Source: Henckelia pumila
Lineage: Eukaryota > Streptophyta > Magnoliopsida > Lamiales > Gesneriaceae
DNA length: 64,000 nt
NCBI RefSeq assembly: GCF_033568475.1
Contig: NC_133120.1
Location: 84,152,151-84,216,150, forward strand
Direction of reading: 5' to 3'
The notes under the pieces are model-generated. The model saw nothing but the letters and a program-made list of their open reading frames with translations. It searched no databases and was not told where the DNA came from. A program made the translations under genes and the position numbers. This document shows positions 11,554 through 23,362 of the stretch, piece by piece. Positions within the stretch are counted from its first letter, which is position 1, and every line of letters starts with the position of its first letter.

Positions 11554-11838
11554 TTGAATCAGATGCCAAAATTGTCATAGATGCTCTTAACTCCTCGTGT
11601 CTGATCAATCCAGCTTGGGCCTTTTAATTGAAGATTGTAAACTTCTTGACGAAGAATTCCAATCTTGTTTGTTTTATTTTGTTAGGCGATCAGCGAATCA
11701 AGTTGTTCACGCTTGAGCTAGGGCGGTAGGTTCTTTGTCTGATTTTGAAGGCCGAGTTACTCTCTTGCCTTTTCTTTATTCCGGATGTACTTTTGGTTGA
11801 CTCTATTTAATATTAAGCTTCTTTCGAAAAAAAGATAA
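11554..11838 (+). pseudogene. 5'-truncated LINE insertion, RNase H-like C-terminus (RVT_3)
   Basis: After correcting a one-base shift near 11629, the frame reads ESDAKIVIDALNSS, IEDCKLLDEEFQSC and FVRRSANQVVHA. This is the end of the RNase H domain typical of plant non-LTR retrotransposon polyproteins and related host domains. Two stops follow, then an A-rich tail (CGAAAAAAAGATAA). The insertion is bracketed by a perfect 19 bp direct repeat, ACGTAATAATATTTTGAAA (11535-11553 and 11839-11857). That is what target-primed reverse transcription leaves. Confidence 0.75.
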
Positions 11839-12665
11839 ACGTAATAATATTTTGAAAAAGATAAACGTTCTCGGCCTTTAGATTATTTTTTTGTTGGAAT
11901 CGACGATCAGATTTTCAAGTATTCATTAATTAGTTTGGTGTACAATTATTTAAATGATCGATGCTCATATATATATATATATATTTCTAAATTGGCTGCA
12001 TGTCACCATTTCGTACAAGTAAAATTTGGCATATTAATTTTATTTTCTTTGAAAAAATTAAAATAAAAATTGGCATCAACCTGATTTAATTAATTAATTA
12101 CATGGTTCTGGACTTCTGGTTCGTTGAATATCTCACGGTGCTTATAATGGTTGCCTATCTAATGGTGTACTTCAAGATAACATTAATTTTCAAATTATAA
12201 GATATAACAAGCACAATTATTGTGCGTTCTCCTCTACTTATTTCTTTTAACACAACAAGCACTACTGTTGGTTCTTTATGGAGGAATTAATTAGAAGATC
12301 GATCGATTTGTTTACTATATGATAATTACAGTACATAACTATACAATGACTGTGCATTGTGTTTGAATTTTTTTTGTTTGAGTTTCAAGTTTCAACATGC
12401 AGTACTATATATATAAACCAATATAAGTGATATATCATTGGGCTCCCGATCCGATCCTCGCTTGAATGCAAACTTATCTAATTAATGGGAGACAATTTCT
12501 AGCAAGTATCTTGAGAATCTATCGAAATTCATGATAATGTTTCTATATAATCTATTTTTAAAAATTATAATTTCTTCAACAATAAATTTCTCTTTTGCGA
12601 AGGAAGTAACGACTAACGACAAGGAATTAATTTGGGGATAAACGGCCCTCATCCACCAAATTCGT

Positions 12666-12667
12666 TC

Positions 12668-12703
<36 letters not shown>
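12666..12703. repeat. (ATT)n microsatellite
   Basis: About a dozen uninterrupted ATT units. Confidence 0.85.
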
Positions 12704-12704
<1 letters not shown>

Positions 12705-12716
12705 GGTTTTTTTTTT

Positions 12717-13035
12717 GAGGAAAATCTATTTTTGATTTTGGTCTTTTAACTTATTAATTTTTTGTATTGGTATACTAATTTAATTTTAATTATCAACAGT
12801 CAGCCGTGATCCAATTGTTTACCTGATAACTTGACAAGTCGGTATTTTCCAAAGTCATGCCATTATTTTCTTTTTTCATCACGCGCGCCAACATTTTTCA
12901 GTATGTACTACACCACAATTGAACCAAAATAACCCAAAATTAAAAGTTAGTGTATATACCAAAACCGAACTTTAAAAACATAGTGGACTGAAACCCAAAA
13001 TTCAACAAGTTAATAGACGAAAAAACAATTTTCTC
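12717..13035. repeat. inverted-repeat element (IR-3), Mutator-MITE style
   Basis: The left arm GAGGAAAATCTATTTTTGAT... pairs loosely with the right arm ...AAAACAATTTTCTCC. Internal TTTTGGTC/GACCAAAA-like words also occur in inverted order, as in IR-1 and IR-4. Boundaries are approximate. Confidence 0.4.
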
Positions 13036-13603
13036 CGAAAATTCAACTATTTAAAGGACCAAAAAACTATTTCCCCCTCCCAAATTAAAATTCATAACCC
13101 TAAACACATTTTTTTAAATTAAATATTCGTTTAAAACTTTAAAAATCCATCAAATGATATTTTCTAATCATCTAGTATAATACAATATATATATATAACG
13201 AGATCAACACTAAATGCACTTAAAATAATTAATTAAACATGTTAAAAAATATTTTCATAAACTAATTAATATTGTTGATCATATATATGCATGAAGTCCT
13301 AGCCAACCGTGTAATCCATATCAACATCATTGTCCGCTTCCAGCAAAACCCAATAATTTCAATAAAATAGAAAGTTCGCATGTCATTCAAGTCAAATCAC
13401 TAAATTAACTTTGTTCTACCAATCTTCACTCACTTCTTTTTTATCCTAAATATATTATGGGGTTAATTCAAGAATAAATTACACGCGCCATCCAACCCAG
13501 AAATCCAACACCACAACTGGCATACACCCCGAAATTCTCAAATCTTACCATTTTATGAACTGGTTTGCACTTCAAATCTGAGCTCTGAAACCAAGATTTC
13601 TGT

Positions 13604-13611
13604 GTATAAAT
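13604..13611 (+). promoter_or_regulatory. TATA box of ERF gene
   Basis: TATAAATG in CTGTGTATAAATGG lies about 127 bp before the chosen ATG, with no intervening coding frame. This is a plausible core promoter. A (TA)n tract follows at about 13697-13717 in the presumed 5' UTR. Confidence 0.45.
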
Positions 13612-13730
13612 GGATTCCCCATTAATCTTTAAATGTCAACCGCTTCATGCACATGCAGCAAAGATAATACTAATAACACATACAATTGAATTCGTGTATA
13701 TATATATATATATATTTATATGTTACTACA

Positions 13731-14282
13731 ATGTACTCACAATCAAGTGAAGAAGGAGGCGGCAGCAGCATATCGCCGACATATGAAGGCGAAGCGAACA
13801 TCTTCTCCGGCCGCAAAAGTTACCGCGGGGTGAGACGTAGAAAGAGCAGCGGGAAATGGGTTTCCGAAATCCGGGAGCCAAGAACTCCGAACAGAATATG
13901 GCTAGGGACATTCGCCACCGCGGAAATGGCGGCTGTGGCCTATGATGTGGCGGCGCTCGCCCTTAAAGGCAAAGAAGCCGAGCTCAACTTCCCGAACTCA
14001 GCTCCCTTTTTACCCGTCCCGGCTTCCGCCTCCCCTCGCGACATCCAGGCCGCCGCCGCCAGTGCCGCGGCGGCCGCGGCTGCAGCAGTGGATGCTATTG
14101 GCGGCGGCAGGAATGCCTTCCAAACACCACCTGCCGTGGATGAGTTCGTGGACGAGGATCTGATCTTCGACATGCCTAATGTTCTGTTAAATATGGCTCA
14201 GGGAATGCTTATGACTCCTCCACGCCTTTGTTTTGCTGCAGACGAAAATACACTAGATGATAACCTCTGGAATTATCCCTAG
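13731..14282 (+). CDS. AP2/ERF transcription factor, DREB type
   Basis: Single-exon gene of 183 residues. One AP2 DNA-binding domain (about residues 31-88) runs [20 protein letters not shown] to ELNFP and contains WLGTF and AAVAYD. Val at domain position 14 and Glu at position 19 are the DREB-subfamily pair, so it should bind DRE/CRT-type GCC-core elements in the nucleus. After the domain come [16 protein letters not shown] (poly-Ala), an acidic segment ([15 protein letters not shown]), MLMTPPRL, and a C-terminal LWNYP, as in the small DREB A-4 proteins of the ERF023-ERF027 kind. I chose the ATG at 13731; the open frame extends upstream only through a (TA)n tract with no ATG. The assignment is secure at family level, not to an individual orthologue. 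Confidence 0.9.
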   Translation: MYSQSSEEGGGSSISPTYEGEANIFSGRKSYRGVRRRKSSGKWVSEIREPRTPNRIWLGTFATAEMAAVAYDVAALALKGKEAELNFPNSAPFLPVPASASPRDIQAAAASAAAAAAAAVDAIGGGRNAFQTPPAVDEFVDEDLIFDMPNVLLNMAQGMLMTPPRLCFAADENTLDDNLWNYP

Positions 14283-15525
14283 AGGAAAATTCGACCATAC
14301 CCATGGGTATTACCTTCATGGGTTAGGTGACAATATTTAATTGATGCATATACCATGGGGTAGGATCGGATCAACCATCCCTAGATATGAGCGTTTTTCG
14401 GATCGAAGCCTCGCTCGATTTGCTTCAAGAATAAGAATTTTCTGCCGGAGAATTAATACATATACATACATATTAAGTTTGAAATTATCATGCGAGTAAC
14501 AGTGTGTATGTTTGCTTTGTAATTAAAGTATATTTAATGTTAGCTCACTTCTGCTTAATTAATTTGTTTTTCAAGAAACGTACCAATATTAATTAGTTAC
14601 ACCTAATGCATGCCTCAACAAACCGTAATGGTTTTTGCAATATTACTTGTATCTAAAAAAGTTCAACATGTGTGGATTAAAAATGACAAGTCGATCATAT
14701 AAGATCAAATAAGTTTCTGGCTATGGTTTTCTTAGCTTTTTGTCAAGTATGGAGATCCCTTGTATGCTTGAAGCATTAATATTAATATCAATCTTCAACT
14801 CAAGCCAGCATCTATAGTCAGCTAACTCAATCTTGAACTCAAGCCAATGTTTTTAACTTGAAAATTAATCCAATATCACTAGTATATATTTTTATAGGAG
14901 AGTTTGAGTTTAAATTAAGCTAGCTGATTCGTGCTCTATTACAAACTGAAAAACATTTGAATTCGACTCAAGTACTTCGATTTTGAACTCGTTAAAGATT
15001 CGATTTCAAGCTAACCTATTTCACTATTCTTGAGCGTTCAAATAATAGAAGTTAATGGCGATGTGCAACGACATGAATAATTAATAAGGGGTTGGTTGAA
15101 ATTAGCAATCAAGTTGGGCTGATGTTTAAAAGGGAATGATTTAGTCTCTGATTTTCAGGATTTTATGACGTGTAATTTGTAATTTTTTGTTTAAAATTTT
15201 AAGAATGTTGTCGACTTGTCGTCATTAAGTATGTTTTGCAAGCTCTAAAAATAAGTGATTATGATTTTTTTTTTGGTTAAAAAACATTTCATAATCACTT
15301 GTTCTTAATTAGAGTTCATAAACATTACCATAATACTGATAACCCTCAAGATTAGAAAGTATATACTAACCGTTGTGGCACAGGAGATTCATGTACATAA
15401 AATATAGATTAACCTTTAAAAAAAAAAGATGGAAGAATATATAAATTTGAATGATCTATAAATTATGCGTAATGGAACGAACACACGTTCCCAAAAAAAT
15501 AATAAAGTTTAGAGTCTTTTTAATA

Positions 15526-15602
<77 letters not shown>

Positions 15603-16920
15603 AACCTTTAGTTTTACTTTTTTCCTAATTTTATTATTATAATAATCATTCCTGGAGAATATAATTTATAATATTCTAAAATCAAACAAAATAAAGTTTA
15701 GTGACTAAACCAAATGCAAATAAATTAAAATTATTCAAAACAGACCTTAAAATATAGCTAGATGTCTTTAGCAAGATTTATTACAAAGTATTCAAATAGA
15801 TTTATATAGCTCTGGGTTTTTGAATAAAACCATTGATCTGCATGAGTTCGAGGGTTCAACCATAAAAGATGAGTTTCACAATTCGATTTATTTGTACATA
15901 AACAATCCACTTTACCTATATAACTTCACATTACAGACATTTCAAGCCATGATATATATAAAAGTGTTTGAATTTCGGGCCTCATTCAAAACGTATATAT
16001 ACTGGTTAAATGGATTTAATTATATGCATACATATGTATAAAAAGATGGCTTTAATTATGGAGGATGCAAGGAAAAGACATACTTTGTACGTGTACTTCA
16101 TAAAAAATTATTTGAACTACTTTGTCTGTACTTTATTATGAATATATATATATTTTTTTTGAATCTTGATGACTGAAAAAATACCACGAAAATGCACTTC
16201 ATAAATTAAATAATCGTGTTGTGCGTCAGTGCACAAGTGCCTGCATTTTTTCTTGCAGTCAAGATAAGAAATAATTAGAGATTTGAGCAAATTCATTTAG
16301 GACCACTAAACCTTAATCATCATTTCTCTAGAATGATTATTATATTCTAAACATGTGTCTCATTTTCATTGGTGCCCTTGCACCAATTACTATGTTTATT
16401 CAATATTTTATCGAAAAATATCATTTAACGTTGGAACGGTTTTACACAGGTATTCAGTAGATTAAAAATATACGTAAACATGCGGACAACATGCATATCC
16501 TATTCATGCACATTGGTGACATGTGAGTCCTTCATGTAGACTAGCTAGCTTGTAGCAACTTAAAACTTCAATTCTCCATACACTAATTACTTGTACTGTA
16601 TTAACCATTATTACCCCCAAAATAACCTTTCTTTAGGGGAAAATTATACTACTTTTACTTATGAGTGGGCCACAAATAAAATGGGGATTTTTCAAGATAT
16701 GACAGTGGACCCATCCTTTTCAAATCTTTGGGCCAACTTAATTTATAAATAAATTTAGATGGAATTTATCGCAAATTTGTTAAATGTTGAAAAATTAATG
16801 ATAACCATTATTTATGGCGAATATTCTGATTACTAGTGAATAAAATCCATCATATATAATATATTCAATCAAAATTATTTCAATAAAATCGTGGAAAAGA
16901 GACGAGAGTAACTGCATATG
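14283..16920. other. intergenic with a long (TA)n microsatellite
   Basis: Contents: 3' flank of the ERF gene; a 72 bp imperfect palindrome at 15243-15314 (arms AAGTGATTATGA/TCATAATCACTT); a (TA)n microsatellite at about 15526-15599; otherwise AT-rich DNA without a recognised gene. Confidence 0.45.
15526..15599. repeat. (TA)n microsatellite, about 74 bp
   Basis: Uninterrupted TA dinucleotides, long enough to be hypervariable. Confidence 0.9.
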
Positions 16921-16931
16921 ACATTCATTAA

Positions 16932-17086
16932 TGGGCCTCAACTATCCATAAACCAAGGTGGCCAATAGAGAAGGCCTAGGAAAGTACACCTGCAGGATTA
17001 GGCCTATAGTCGAAAAAGCCCATATAAATTCGAATGGAAAGCCCAAATTAATTGGTAAGCGCTCGAGTTCCGAAAACGTAACCCTA
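16932..17086 (+). promoter_or_regulatory. ribosomal-protein-type promoter (site II elements and telo-box)
   Basis: Upstream of the RPL27 copy lie TGGGCC (16932), AGCCCA (17017-17022) followed by TATAAAT, AGCCCA (17040-17045) and AACCCTA (17080-17086). Site II (TGGGCY/RGCCCA) plus telo-box (AAACCCTAA-like) is the usual promoter set of plant ribosomal protein genes. Its survival argues that this copy arose by DNA duplication rather than retroposition. Confidence 0.55.
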
Positions 17087-17137
17087 TCATAACTATAATA
17101 ACTCACTGAACCTTGGCTAGTTATCGCCGGCGGCAAA

Positions 17138-17545
17138 ATGGTGAAGTTTCTAAAGCCGAACAAGGCGGTGATCCTCCTGTAGGGGCGGTTTGTGGGCCGA
17201 AAAGAGATGATACTGAAGAATTACGATGACGGTACTCGTGACCGCGCCTACGGCCACTGCCTCGTCGCGGGAATCTCCAAGTATCCCGGGAAGGTGATCC
17301 GGAAGGACTCCGCGAAGAAACAGGCAAAGAAATCACGTGTCAAGGCGTTTGTGAAGCTAGTGAATTATAACCACATGATGCCCACGCGATACAATCTGGA
17401 TGTTGATCTCAAAGATGTCGTCACCTCGAAAACGCTGGTTTTGCGTGACAAGAAGGTGGCCGCTTGTAAGGAGATCAAGTCCAGATTCGAGGAGAGGTTT
17501 AAGACTGGAAAGAATCGATGATTTTTCTCGAAGCTCAGGTTTTAA
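17138..17545 (+). pseudogene. RPL27: 60S ribosomal protein L27 (eL27) copy with two nonsense codons
   Basis: From ATG 17138 the frame reads MVKFLKPNKAVILL, then TAG at codon 15 (17180-17182), where the family has Gln. The next 112 codons match eL27 closely ([46 protein letters not shown]). TGA at codon 128 (17519-17521) stands where the family has Trp; FFSKLRF and TAA follow at 17543-17545. Without the two stops it would be the usual 135-residue length. No frameshift is present. Both stops fit single transitions (CAG to TAG, TGG to TGA). Downstream initiation at ATG 17207 would give a truncated protein. eL27 is a structural protein of the large ribosomal subunit. This copy is probably a recent pseudogene, though sequence error cannot be excluded. 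Confidence 0.85.
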
Positions 17546-17647
17546 GGTGATATCAATTGTTCCAGTATTCTTTTATGTTCAATTTTGTTACACCGATAGT
17601 TATTTTGACTAGTGAGGCTAATTTTTGTCATATTTGCACCAATTCAA

Positions 17648-17844
17648 TATAGAGATTTATGGAACTTAACTTTTATTGATATGAACAATGAGAATATATA
17701 GATACAAAAAAGTTTCTAGAAAGCGTAAGATATACACAATATAAAATCCTAACTTACATTGTGATATACATGTAAACTAATCAAGAGATAAGGCAAGTAG
17801 ATAAATACAAATATGAATAATATCTACAAGAATATTTGCTAACA
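17648..17844 (-). repeat. 3' LTR of copia-A
   Basis: 197 bp, reading TGTTAGC to CTCTATA on the reverse strand. A direct repeat of 22029-22225. Confidence 0.92.
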
Positions 17845-17856
17845 TGCCCCCTCAAG
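17845..17856 (-). other. polypurine tract of copia-A
   Basis: On the reverse strand TTGAGGGGGCA directly precedes the 3' LTR start TGTTAGC. Confidence 0.6.
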
Positions 17857-20800
17857 ATGGTGATTCATGAAAAACACCAATCTTGAACGTTAAATCAAGT
17901 AGGAGAGTAGAATTCAGTGGTTTGGTGAGCGCATCTGCTAGCTGATCTTGAGAAGAAACATGGGAGATACGCAACTGAGAGCGTTGAACCAACTCCCGAA
18001 CAAAATGATAATCCAGCGCTATGTGTTTCATACGAGAGTGAAAAATTGGATTATCACATAAATAAGTAGCCCTAATGTTATCACTATAGAAGACAGGCAC
18101 AGAGGGCAAAGAGATGCCAAGTTCACGAACGAGAGAGCTGATCCAAGTTATTTCGGCCGCACCAGATGCAATGGCACGATATTCAGCTTTAGTGGAGGAG
18201 CGAGCGAGCGACCGTTGCTTCTTTGAGCTCCAGGAAATTGGGTTGGAACCCAAGAAGATGATGTATGCAGCCGTAGAACACCTGTCATCAGGATTTCCAG
18301 CCCAACCAGCATCAGTGAAGCCATGCAGAGATAAAACAATATCCTTCCTGATATGAAGACCATAATCAAGAGTGCCATTGAGATAGAGAAGTAAGCGTTT
18401 AACAGCGCCCCAATGATGTTCCGAAGGAGAGTGCATGAACTGAGATAAACGGTTGACAGCAAATGCCCCATCAGGGCATGTAATAAGAAGGTACTGTAGA
18501 CTGCCAACAACCAGTCGATAACGAGATGCATCAGTGGAGGGAGCACCATCATGGAGAGATAGTGATGGCCCTATTGCCAGTGGTGTCTGAACTGGCTTGG
18601 CATTCTGCATATTGAAGCGGGCAAGAAGATCAATTACATACTTGCGCTGAGACAGAATGAGACCACTATTGTGTGGTATAACCTCGACACCCAAGAAGTA
18701 AGACAACTGCCCCAAGTCTTTGAGAAAGAACTTGGCAGCCAGTTGGGTGACGACATCAGCAACAAGGGACAGAGAGCTACCTGTAACAATCAAGTCGTCA
18801 ACATAAACTAAGAAATAAACTGTATCAGACTGACGACGGAGAATAAAGAGGGAGGTGTCAGAGAGGGAATTGGAGAAGCCAAGACCCAACAGAAAAGTGC
18901 GCAGTGCATGATACCATGCACGTGGTGCCTGCTTAAGACCGTAGATGGCCTTGCGGAGCTTATAAACATGTGTAGGAAGGTTACTGTCACAGAACCCGGG
19001 AGGTTGAACCATTAAAACCTCCTCATCCAAGGAGCCCTGAAGAAAAGCATTATTGACATCAAGTTGTCGCAAGGACCAGCCCTGCTGGACAGCAAGACTT
19101 AATATAAGACGAATAGTGTTTGGCTTTACGACAGGGCTAAAAGTGTCACTGTAGTCAATGTCAGGGCGTTGGTAGAACCCTTTAGCAACTAGACGAGCTT
19201 TGAATCGATTAACAGACCCATCAGGATTGCGTTTGATGCGAAATACCCATTTACAACCCACAAGATTCTGACTGTGATGAGAGGGAACTAGATCCCAAGT
19301 GCCATTGCGAAGCAGGGCATCAAATTCAAGAGACATAGCCGACCGCCATCTAGGATCTTTGAGGGCCAGAGAGACACAAGTGGGTTCAAGGTCAGGGGAT
19401 ACAGCTGTAGTGACAAGGAAGTATTTGGGGTTTGGTTTGCGAATATTAGGCTTGGAACGAGTGAGCATAGGGTGAGAGGCAGGCGGCGTGGGGTCATCTG
19501 GTGGGTTAGGTTGCGGCGGTGGTGAGGCATCCACGCGAGGGGGCGGGGCAGCCAACTGAACCACGTGTGATGATGGAGAGATCGTAGGAGTGGAGAGAGG
19601 AAGAAGGTGAGAGGGGACGGAGGGACAGGGAGGAGAGTCGGAAGAGGGCGAAGAGAGAGTAGAATAAGGGAAGACAGATTCTTCAAAACAAACATGACGC
19701 GAGACAAGGAGTTTGGTGGACACAAGATCAAAGCACAAATAAGCACTTTGAGTGAAGGAGTAGCCGAAAAAGACACATGGAGTAGATTTGGGTTCCATTT
19801 TATGCTTATTGTATGGTCGCAACCAAGGATAACACAGGCACCCAAAGACACGCAGTTTGTGAAAGTTTGGACATTGACCGAATAATTTTTCGAACGAGGA
19901 AGACATAGAGAGATTGGATTTTTGCATGCGATTGATAGTATAAGTGGCGACTGCAAAGGCAAAGGGACAGAAGGTGGGCGGAAGTGAGGCTTGGTGAAGT
20001 AGAGTGAGGCCAGTTTCGACAATATGATGATGCCGATGTTCAGCATACCCATTGTGTTCGGGCGTGTGAGGGGGAGTGGTGAGATGAGAGATGCCGTGTT
20101 TGGAGAGAAAATGACGTAGAGCCAGAAACTCTCCACCATTGTCAGTGTAGAGAGTGACAATTTTAGTTTTAAACTTGTTTTCAATTAGGGGAGTGAAAAC
20201 AATGAAAATGGAGAGGACATCAGATTAGCGTTTCATTGGATAGAGCCAGACATATTTTGTGTAATGATCGACAAAAATGACGTAGTATTTATCACCATCC
20301 ATGGAGAGGATGAGTGAGGACCATACATCAGAGAAAAGTAATTCCAAGGGATGGGAAGATGTAAGAGTAGAGTCATAAAAAGGTAACTTGTGGCTTTTAT
20401 TAATATGGCAAGAATTACAATTAAACTGTGAGAAAAATTTTGACGAAACAAGAAGGACTCTAGAAGTAACTAAATGACGAATAACTGCAGACGAAGGATG
20501 ACCTATTCTAGAGTGCCACACAGAGAGAGAGAGAGTCGGAGGTGGCACTGAGTGCGACAGGAGAGGACTTAGAGGAGACGACGATGATTGGCCCAACGTA
20601 AGTCCGTGCCTACAGTGCCCGGGGAAGAGTAGGGCCCCCGTGCGAAGATCCTTCACCTGAAATAAGGAGGACAAAAAAGTGACAGAAACATGGTTAGTGT
20701 GACAAAGTTGAGTGACCGAAATCATATTTTTTGGTCATATATGGTACACACAAAACATGGTCAAGTAATAATGGGTTGGTAAAAGTAGAAAGAAAAAGAG

Positions 20801-21925
20801 AGCCTTTGTGAGAAATATTCAAACCAGTGCCATTTCCAACAGTCATTGTGTCAGACCCATCATAAGGCGCATGTAGGGACAGATTGGACAGATCCGTGGT
20901 GACATGATGCGAAGCCCCGGAGTCAAGGATCCACTCACTCGAGGGAGGCACGCCCAAAGATTGGGACGCAGAGTGAGCTTGTGGAGGGGCATAGGTCGAA
21001 GTAGGGTGTTGCGACGAGGGCGACAGTGTCCAAGGCATATGCTGAAAGGTTGGACATCGATTGGCAGAGTGTCCCGGGGTGCCACGGAGCTGGCAATGGC
21101 CGAGATAGGGCCGCGGTGAATGGCTTGGGGGACCCGACAGGGGCCGAGGAGTCCACGGCATAGGGCCGCGGGAATCGCGGGGGTGGTGCTGGCCGAAGTA
21201 ACGGGGCTGACTGGGAGAGGCACCAGCAGCGGCAGGCTTGGCAGACCGGGAGGCCGGGAAGGCGGTGGTCGGGGCAGCAACGGCAGACATGCAAAGAAGA
21301 AGCTGAGCTTTGAAGTTCAATAGCTTCTCATGAAGTTCGTCAAAAGAAATCGATGTTTCACGAGCTTGAAGGGCGTGTGAGAGTTCCTTGTATGAATTGT
21401 CAAGACCATTGATAACTTTAAGAGTAAGGTCCTCGGAGTCGTAAGAGACATTCATCAGGGCGAGGGCATCAATAACAGCCTTGATTCCATGCATATAATC
21501 AGTGATGGATTTGGAGCCTTTGACGGAGTTGGCAAGCTGATTCTTAAGTTGAAGGATCCTACCACGGCTCGGGGCAGCATAGGTTTTTACTAGAGTCGAC
21601 CATGCATCAAACGATGTTTGGGATGCGGCTATAAAAGGGATGAGGGTGGGTGTGAGAGAGCCAGTGATGGCGTTTAATAAAACCTGATCCTGACGTACCC
21701 AAAGAGAGTAAGCAGGATTGGGAACAGTGGCTTCGGCCTGAGTGATGGTTTTGGGTGGGCATGGATGAGAGCCATCAACGAAACCCATGAGGTCATAGCC
21801 AAGGAGAAGAGAGCGAAACTGAAGGTGCCATGCGGAGTAGTTTGTGGATGTGAGCTTGAGAGGGATTTGGGCAGTGGCATTAATGGAGATTAGGATGATG
21901 TTTGGGAGACAGTAGTGACGGCCAT
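17852..21925 (-). pseudogene. copia-A gag-pol polyprotein, disrupted
   Basis: Gag starts at ATG 21925 (MAVTTVSQTSS) but a small indel and TAA break it within about 12 codons. The main gag frame continues at 21788-20694 and includes a CCHC-like zinc knuckle whose second Cys is Arg (CQLRGTPGHSANRC), then protease motif WILDSGASHH. A one-base slip in an A run near 20725 shifts the frame. Next come the pre-integrase HxxH..CxxC segment and integrase residues D (LLFSDVW), D (TDNGGEF) and E (PEHNGYAEH). TAA at 20225-20227 lies within integrase. The frame is then open to 17852, with RT (LVYVDDLIVTG) and RNase H (FTDAGWAG, STKAEYRA). With at least four lesions it cannot make its own full polyprotein, but the long clean RT/RNase H frame suggests recent loss. 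Confidence 0.88.
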
Positions 21926-22013
21926 GGTTGGGTGGTGTGACGAGGGTTGGCGGCGGCGGAAAAGGAGGGGTGGACGGCGGCAGACGGCTAGGTTAATTGG
22001 CGTGAGCCAAAAA

Positions 22014-22028
22014 TTGGCTTTGATACCA
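22014..22028 (-). other. primer-binding site of copia-A (initiator tRNA-Met)
   Basis: The reverse strand reads TGGTATCAAAGCCAA immediately after the 5' LTR, one base different from the common plant copia PBS TGGTATCAGAGC. Confidence 0.75.
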
Positions 22029-22225
22029 TATAGAGATTTATGAAACTTAACTTTTATTGATATGAACAATGAGAATATATAGATACAAAGAAGTTCCTAG
22101 AAAGCATAAGATATACACAATATAAAATCCTAACTTACATTGTGATATATATGTAAACTAATCAAGAGATAAGGCAAGTAGATAAATACAAATATGAATA
22201 ATATCTACAAGAATATTTGCTAACA
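22029..22225 (-). repeat. 5' LTR of copia-A
   Basis: 197 bp, near-identical to 17648-17844 and followed by TTCAA. Confidence 0.92.
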
Positions 22226-22230
22226 TTCAA

Positions 22231-23362
22231 TTGTTATCTTGAAAAAGAATCTGTTTTTCATTTTATACAATTTTTGGATCGGACTGTTTTGGTTGATCTT
22301 CTTGCACGATTGGCATATTTAACCATCATTAAATGTCAAAGATTGAATATGTAGTTCATTTACATGAGCTAACTCTGGAATTTGGTGGGACGTTTCAATT
22401 TTCATGGTAGTTTTATTGTTTAAGCTGTTAAGCAGTTGAATAGTTTCCTCCTATCGACGACCATGTAAAGTGTAAAAAAAACCTCATGTAAGCCTAGTGC
22501 AATGGTTCGGACGGACTCATAAATTTATAATATTATATATATATTATGAAATTTTCATGCATGATAGTGCCCAAACTTTTTAGATGAGTCTGATGAATAT
22601 GAATATATGATGGCTTGAGCATGTATGATTTTGACAGTTAACTCACTCGTCATAAAGCTTGAAAACATAGAAACATGTAAAATTTAAAAAGTTTGAGGGG
22701 TAATCAAGATATCCATTGCCTCAGGAGTGTTTGGAATCAAGAAAAAAAAAAAGGAATTGATCCTAAGCTCAAAAAAATCAGTTTTGTATCATCTGCTGGT
22801 GGATTACTCATTCTGTATCTACAAGTAAAAAGTTAGTATTAAAATCACTAATGTATCAAATATTATCCATTTTCGACATTACCTATTTTTTTTGTATTTC
22901 CATAATCTATTAATTTAATTTTAATTATTTTTTTTAAAAAAAACAAAACATATTGCAAACACTCACTTGGCATTGGAGTTGGGACATAAGAGATAACAAA
23001 CAGAGATAACAAAATTTCAACTTAAGTTTGGTTATTTCGAGTATGAGTTGTTAGTGTTTAAAAATGCCTTAATGGTTAATATTTAAACGTATCATATAAT
23101 CAGGTCATCTTGCTTCGGTGACTTTTCTCGGAGCTGAATGAATCAATTGGTCCTATTTATCTGCTTATGGGGAACAAGAGTGGCAAATTCTGGTTCGGCT
23201 TGAATGTTTCAGAAAGTTGCCATCTGAAAATGAGGTGTTGAGTTAATACAAATTTCAAAAGGTTGCCTGTCAAAAAAAAATATCAAAAGGTTGCTTATGG
23301 TGGGCGCACCATATTTGCAATACTAAGATGCAATAAATTATAATGACCCAATGAACTCGAAG
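22231..23362. other. intergenic between copia-A and the RLPH2-type gene
   Basis: No gene was recognised. It includes the continuation of the RPL27 3' flank after the copia-A insertion and the 3' flank of the phosphatase gene on the reverse strand. Confidence 0.45.

Larger units (their letters stand above)
11858..13600. other. intergenic with microsatellites and an inverted-repeat element; upstream of ERF gene
   Basis: Contents: (AT)n near 11968-11983; an (ATT)n microsatellite at about 12666-12703; an inverted-repeat element at about 12717-13035; and AT-rich promoter-proximal DNA of the ERF gene from about 13300. Confidence 0.45.
17648..22225 (-). mobile_element. Ty1/copia LTR retrotransposon (copia-A), nearly complete
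   Basis: The element is 4578 bp, reverse strand, flanked by target duplications TTCAA (17643-17647, 22226-22230). Its two 197 bp LTRs differ at about five sites, all transitions, so the insertion is fairly young. On the reverse strand the 5' LTR is followed by TGGTATCAAAGCC, a primer-binding site for initiator tRNA-Met. A G-rich polypurine tract precedes the 3' LTR. The internal region encodes gag, protease, integrase, RT and RNase H in that order (Ty1/copia). It lies about 100 bp downstream of the RPL27 copy, probably in its 3' flank. Confidence 0.92.

Noticed and set aside
13686-13730. 15-residue N-terminal extension of the ERF protein
   Set aside because: It starts at TTG, not ATG, and encodes only the (TA)n tract; the first ATG in frame is 13731.
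15451-15642. forward ORF through the TA microsatellite
   Set aside because: Mostly repeated Tyr-Ile from (TA)n; no coding signal.
19288-20184. 298-residue reverse ORF overlapping copia-A pol
   Set aside because: Shadow frame of integrase/RT; the real frame carries the DDE and YVDD motifs.
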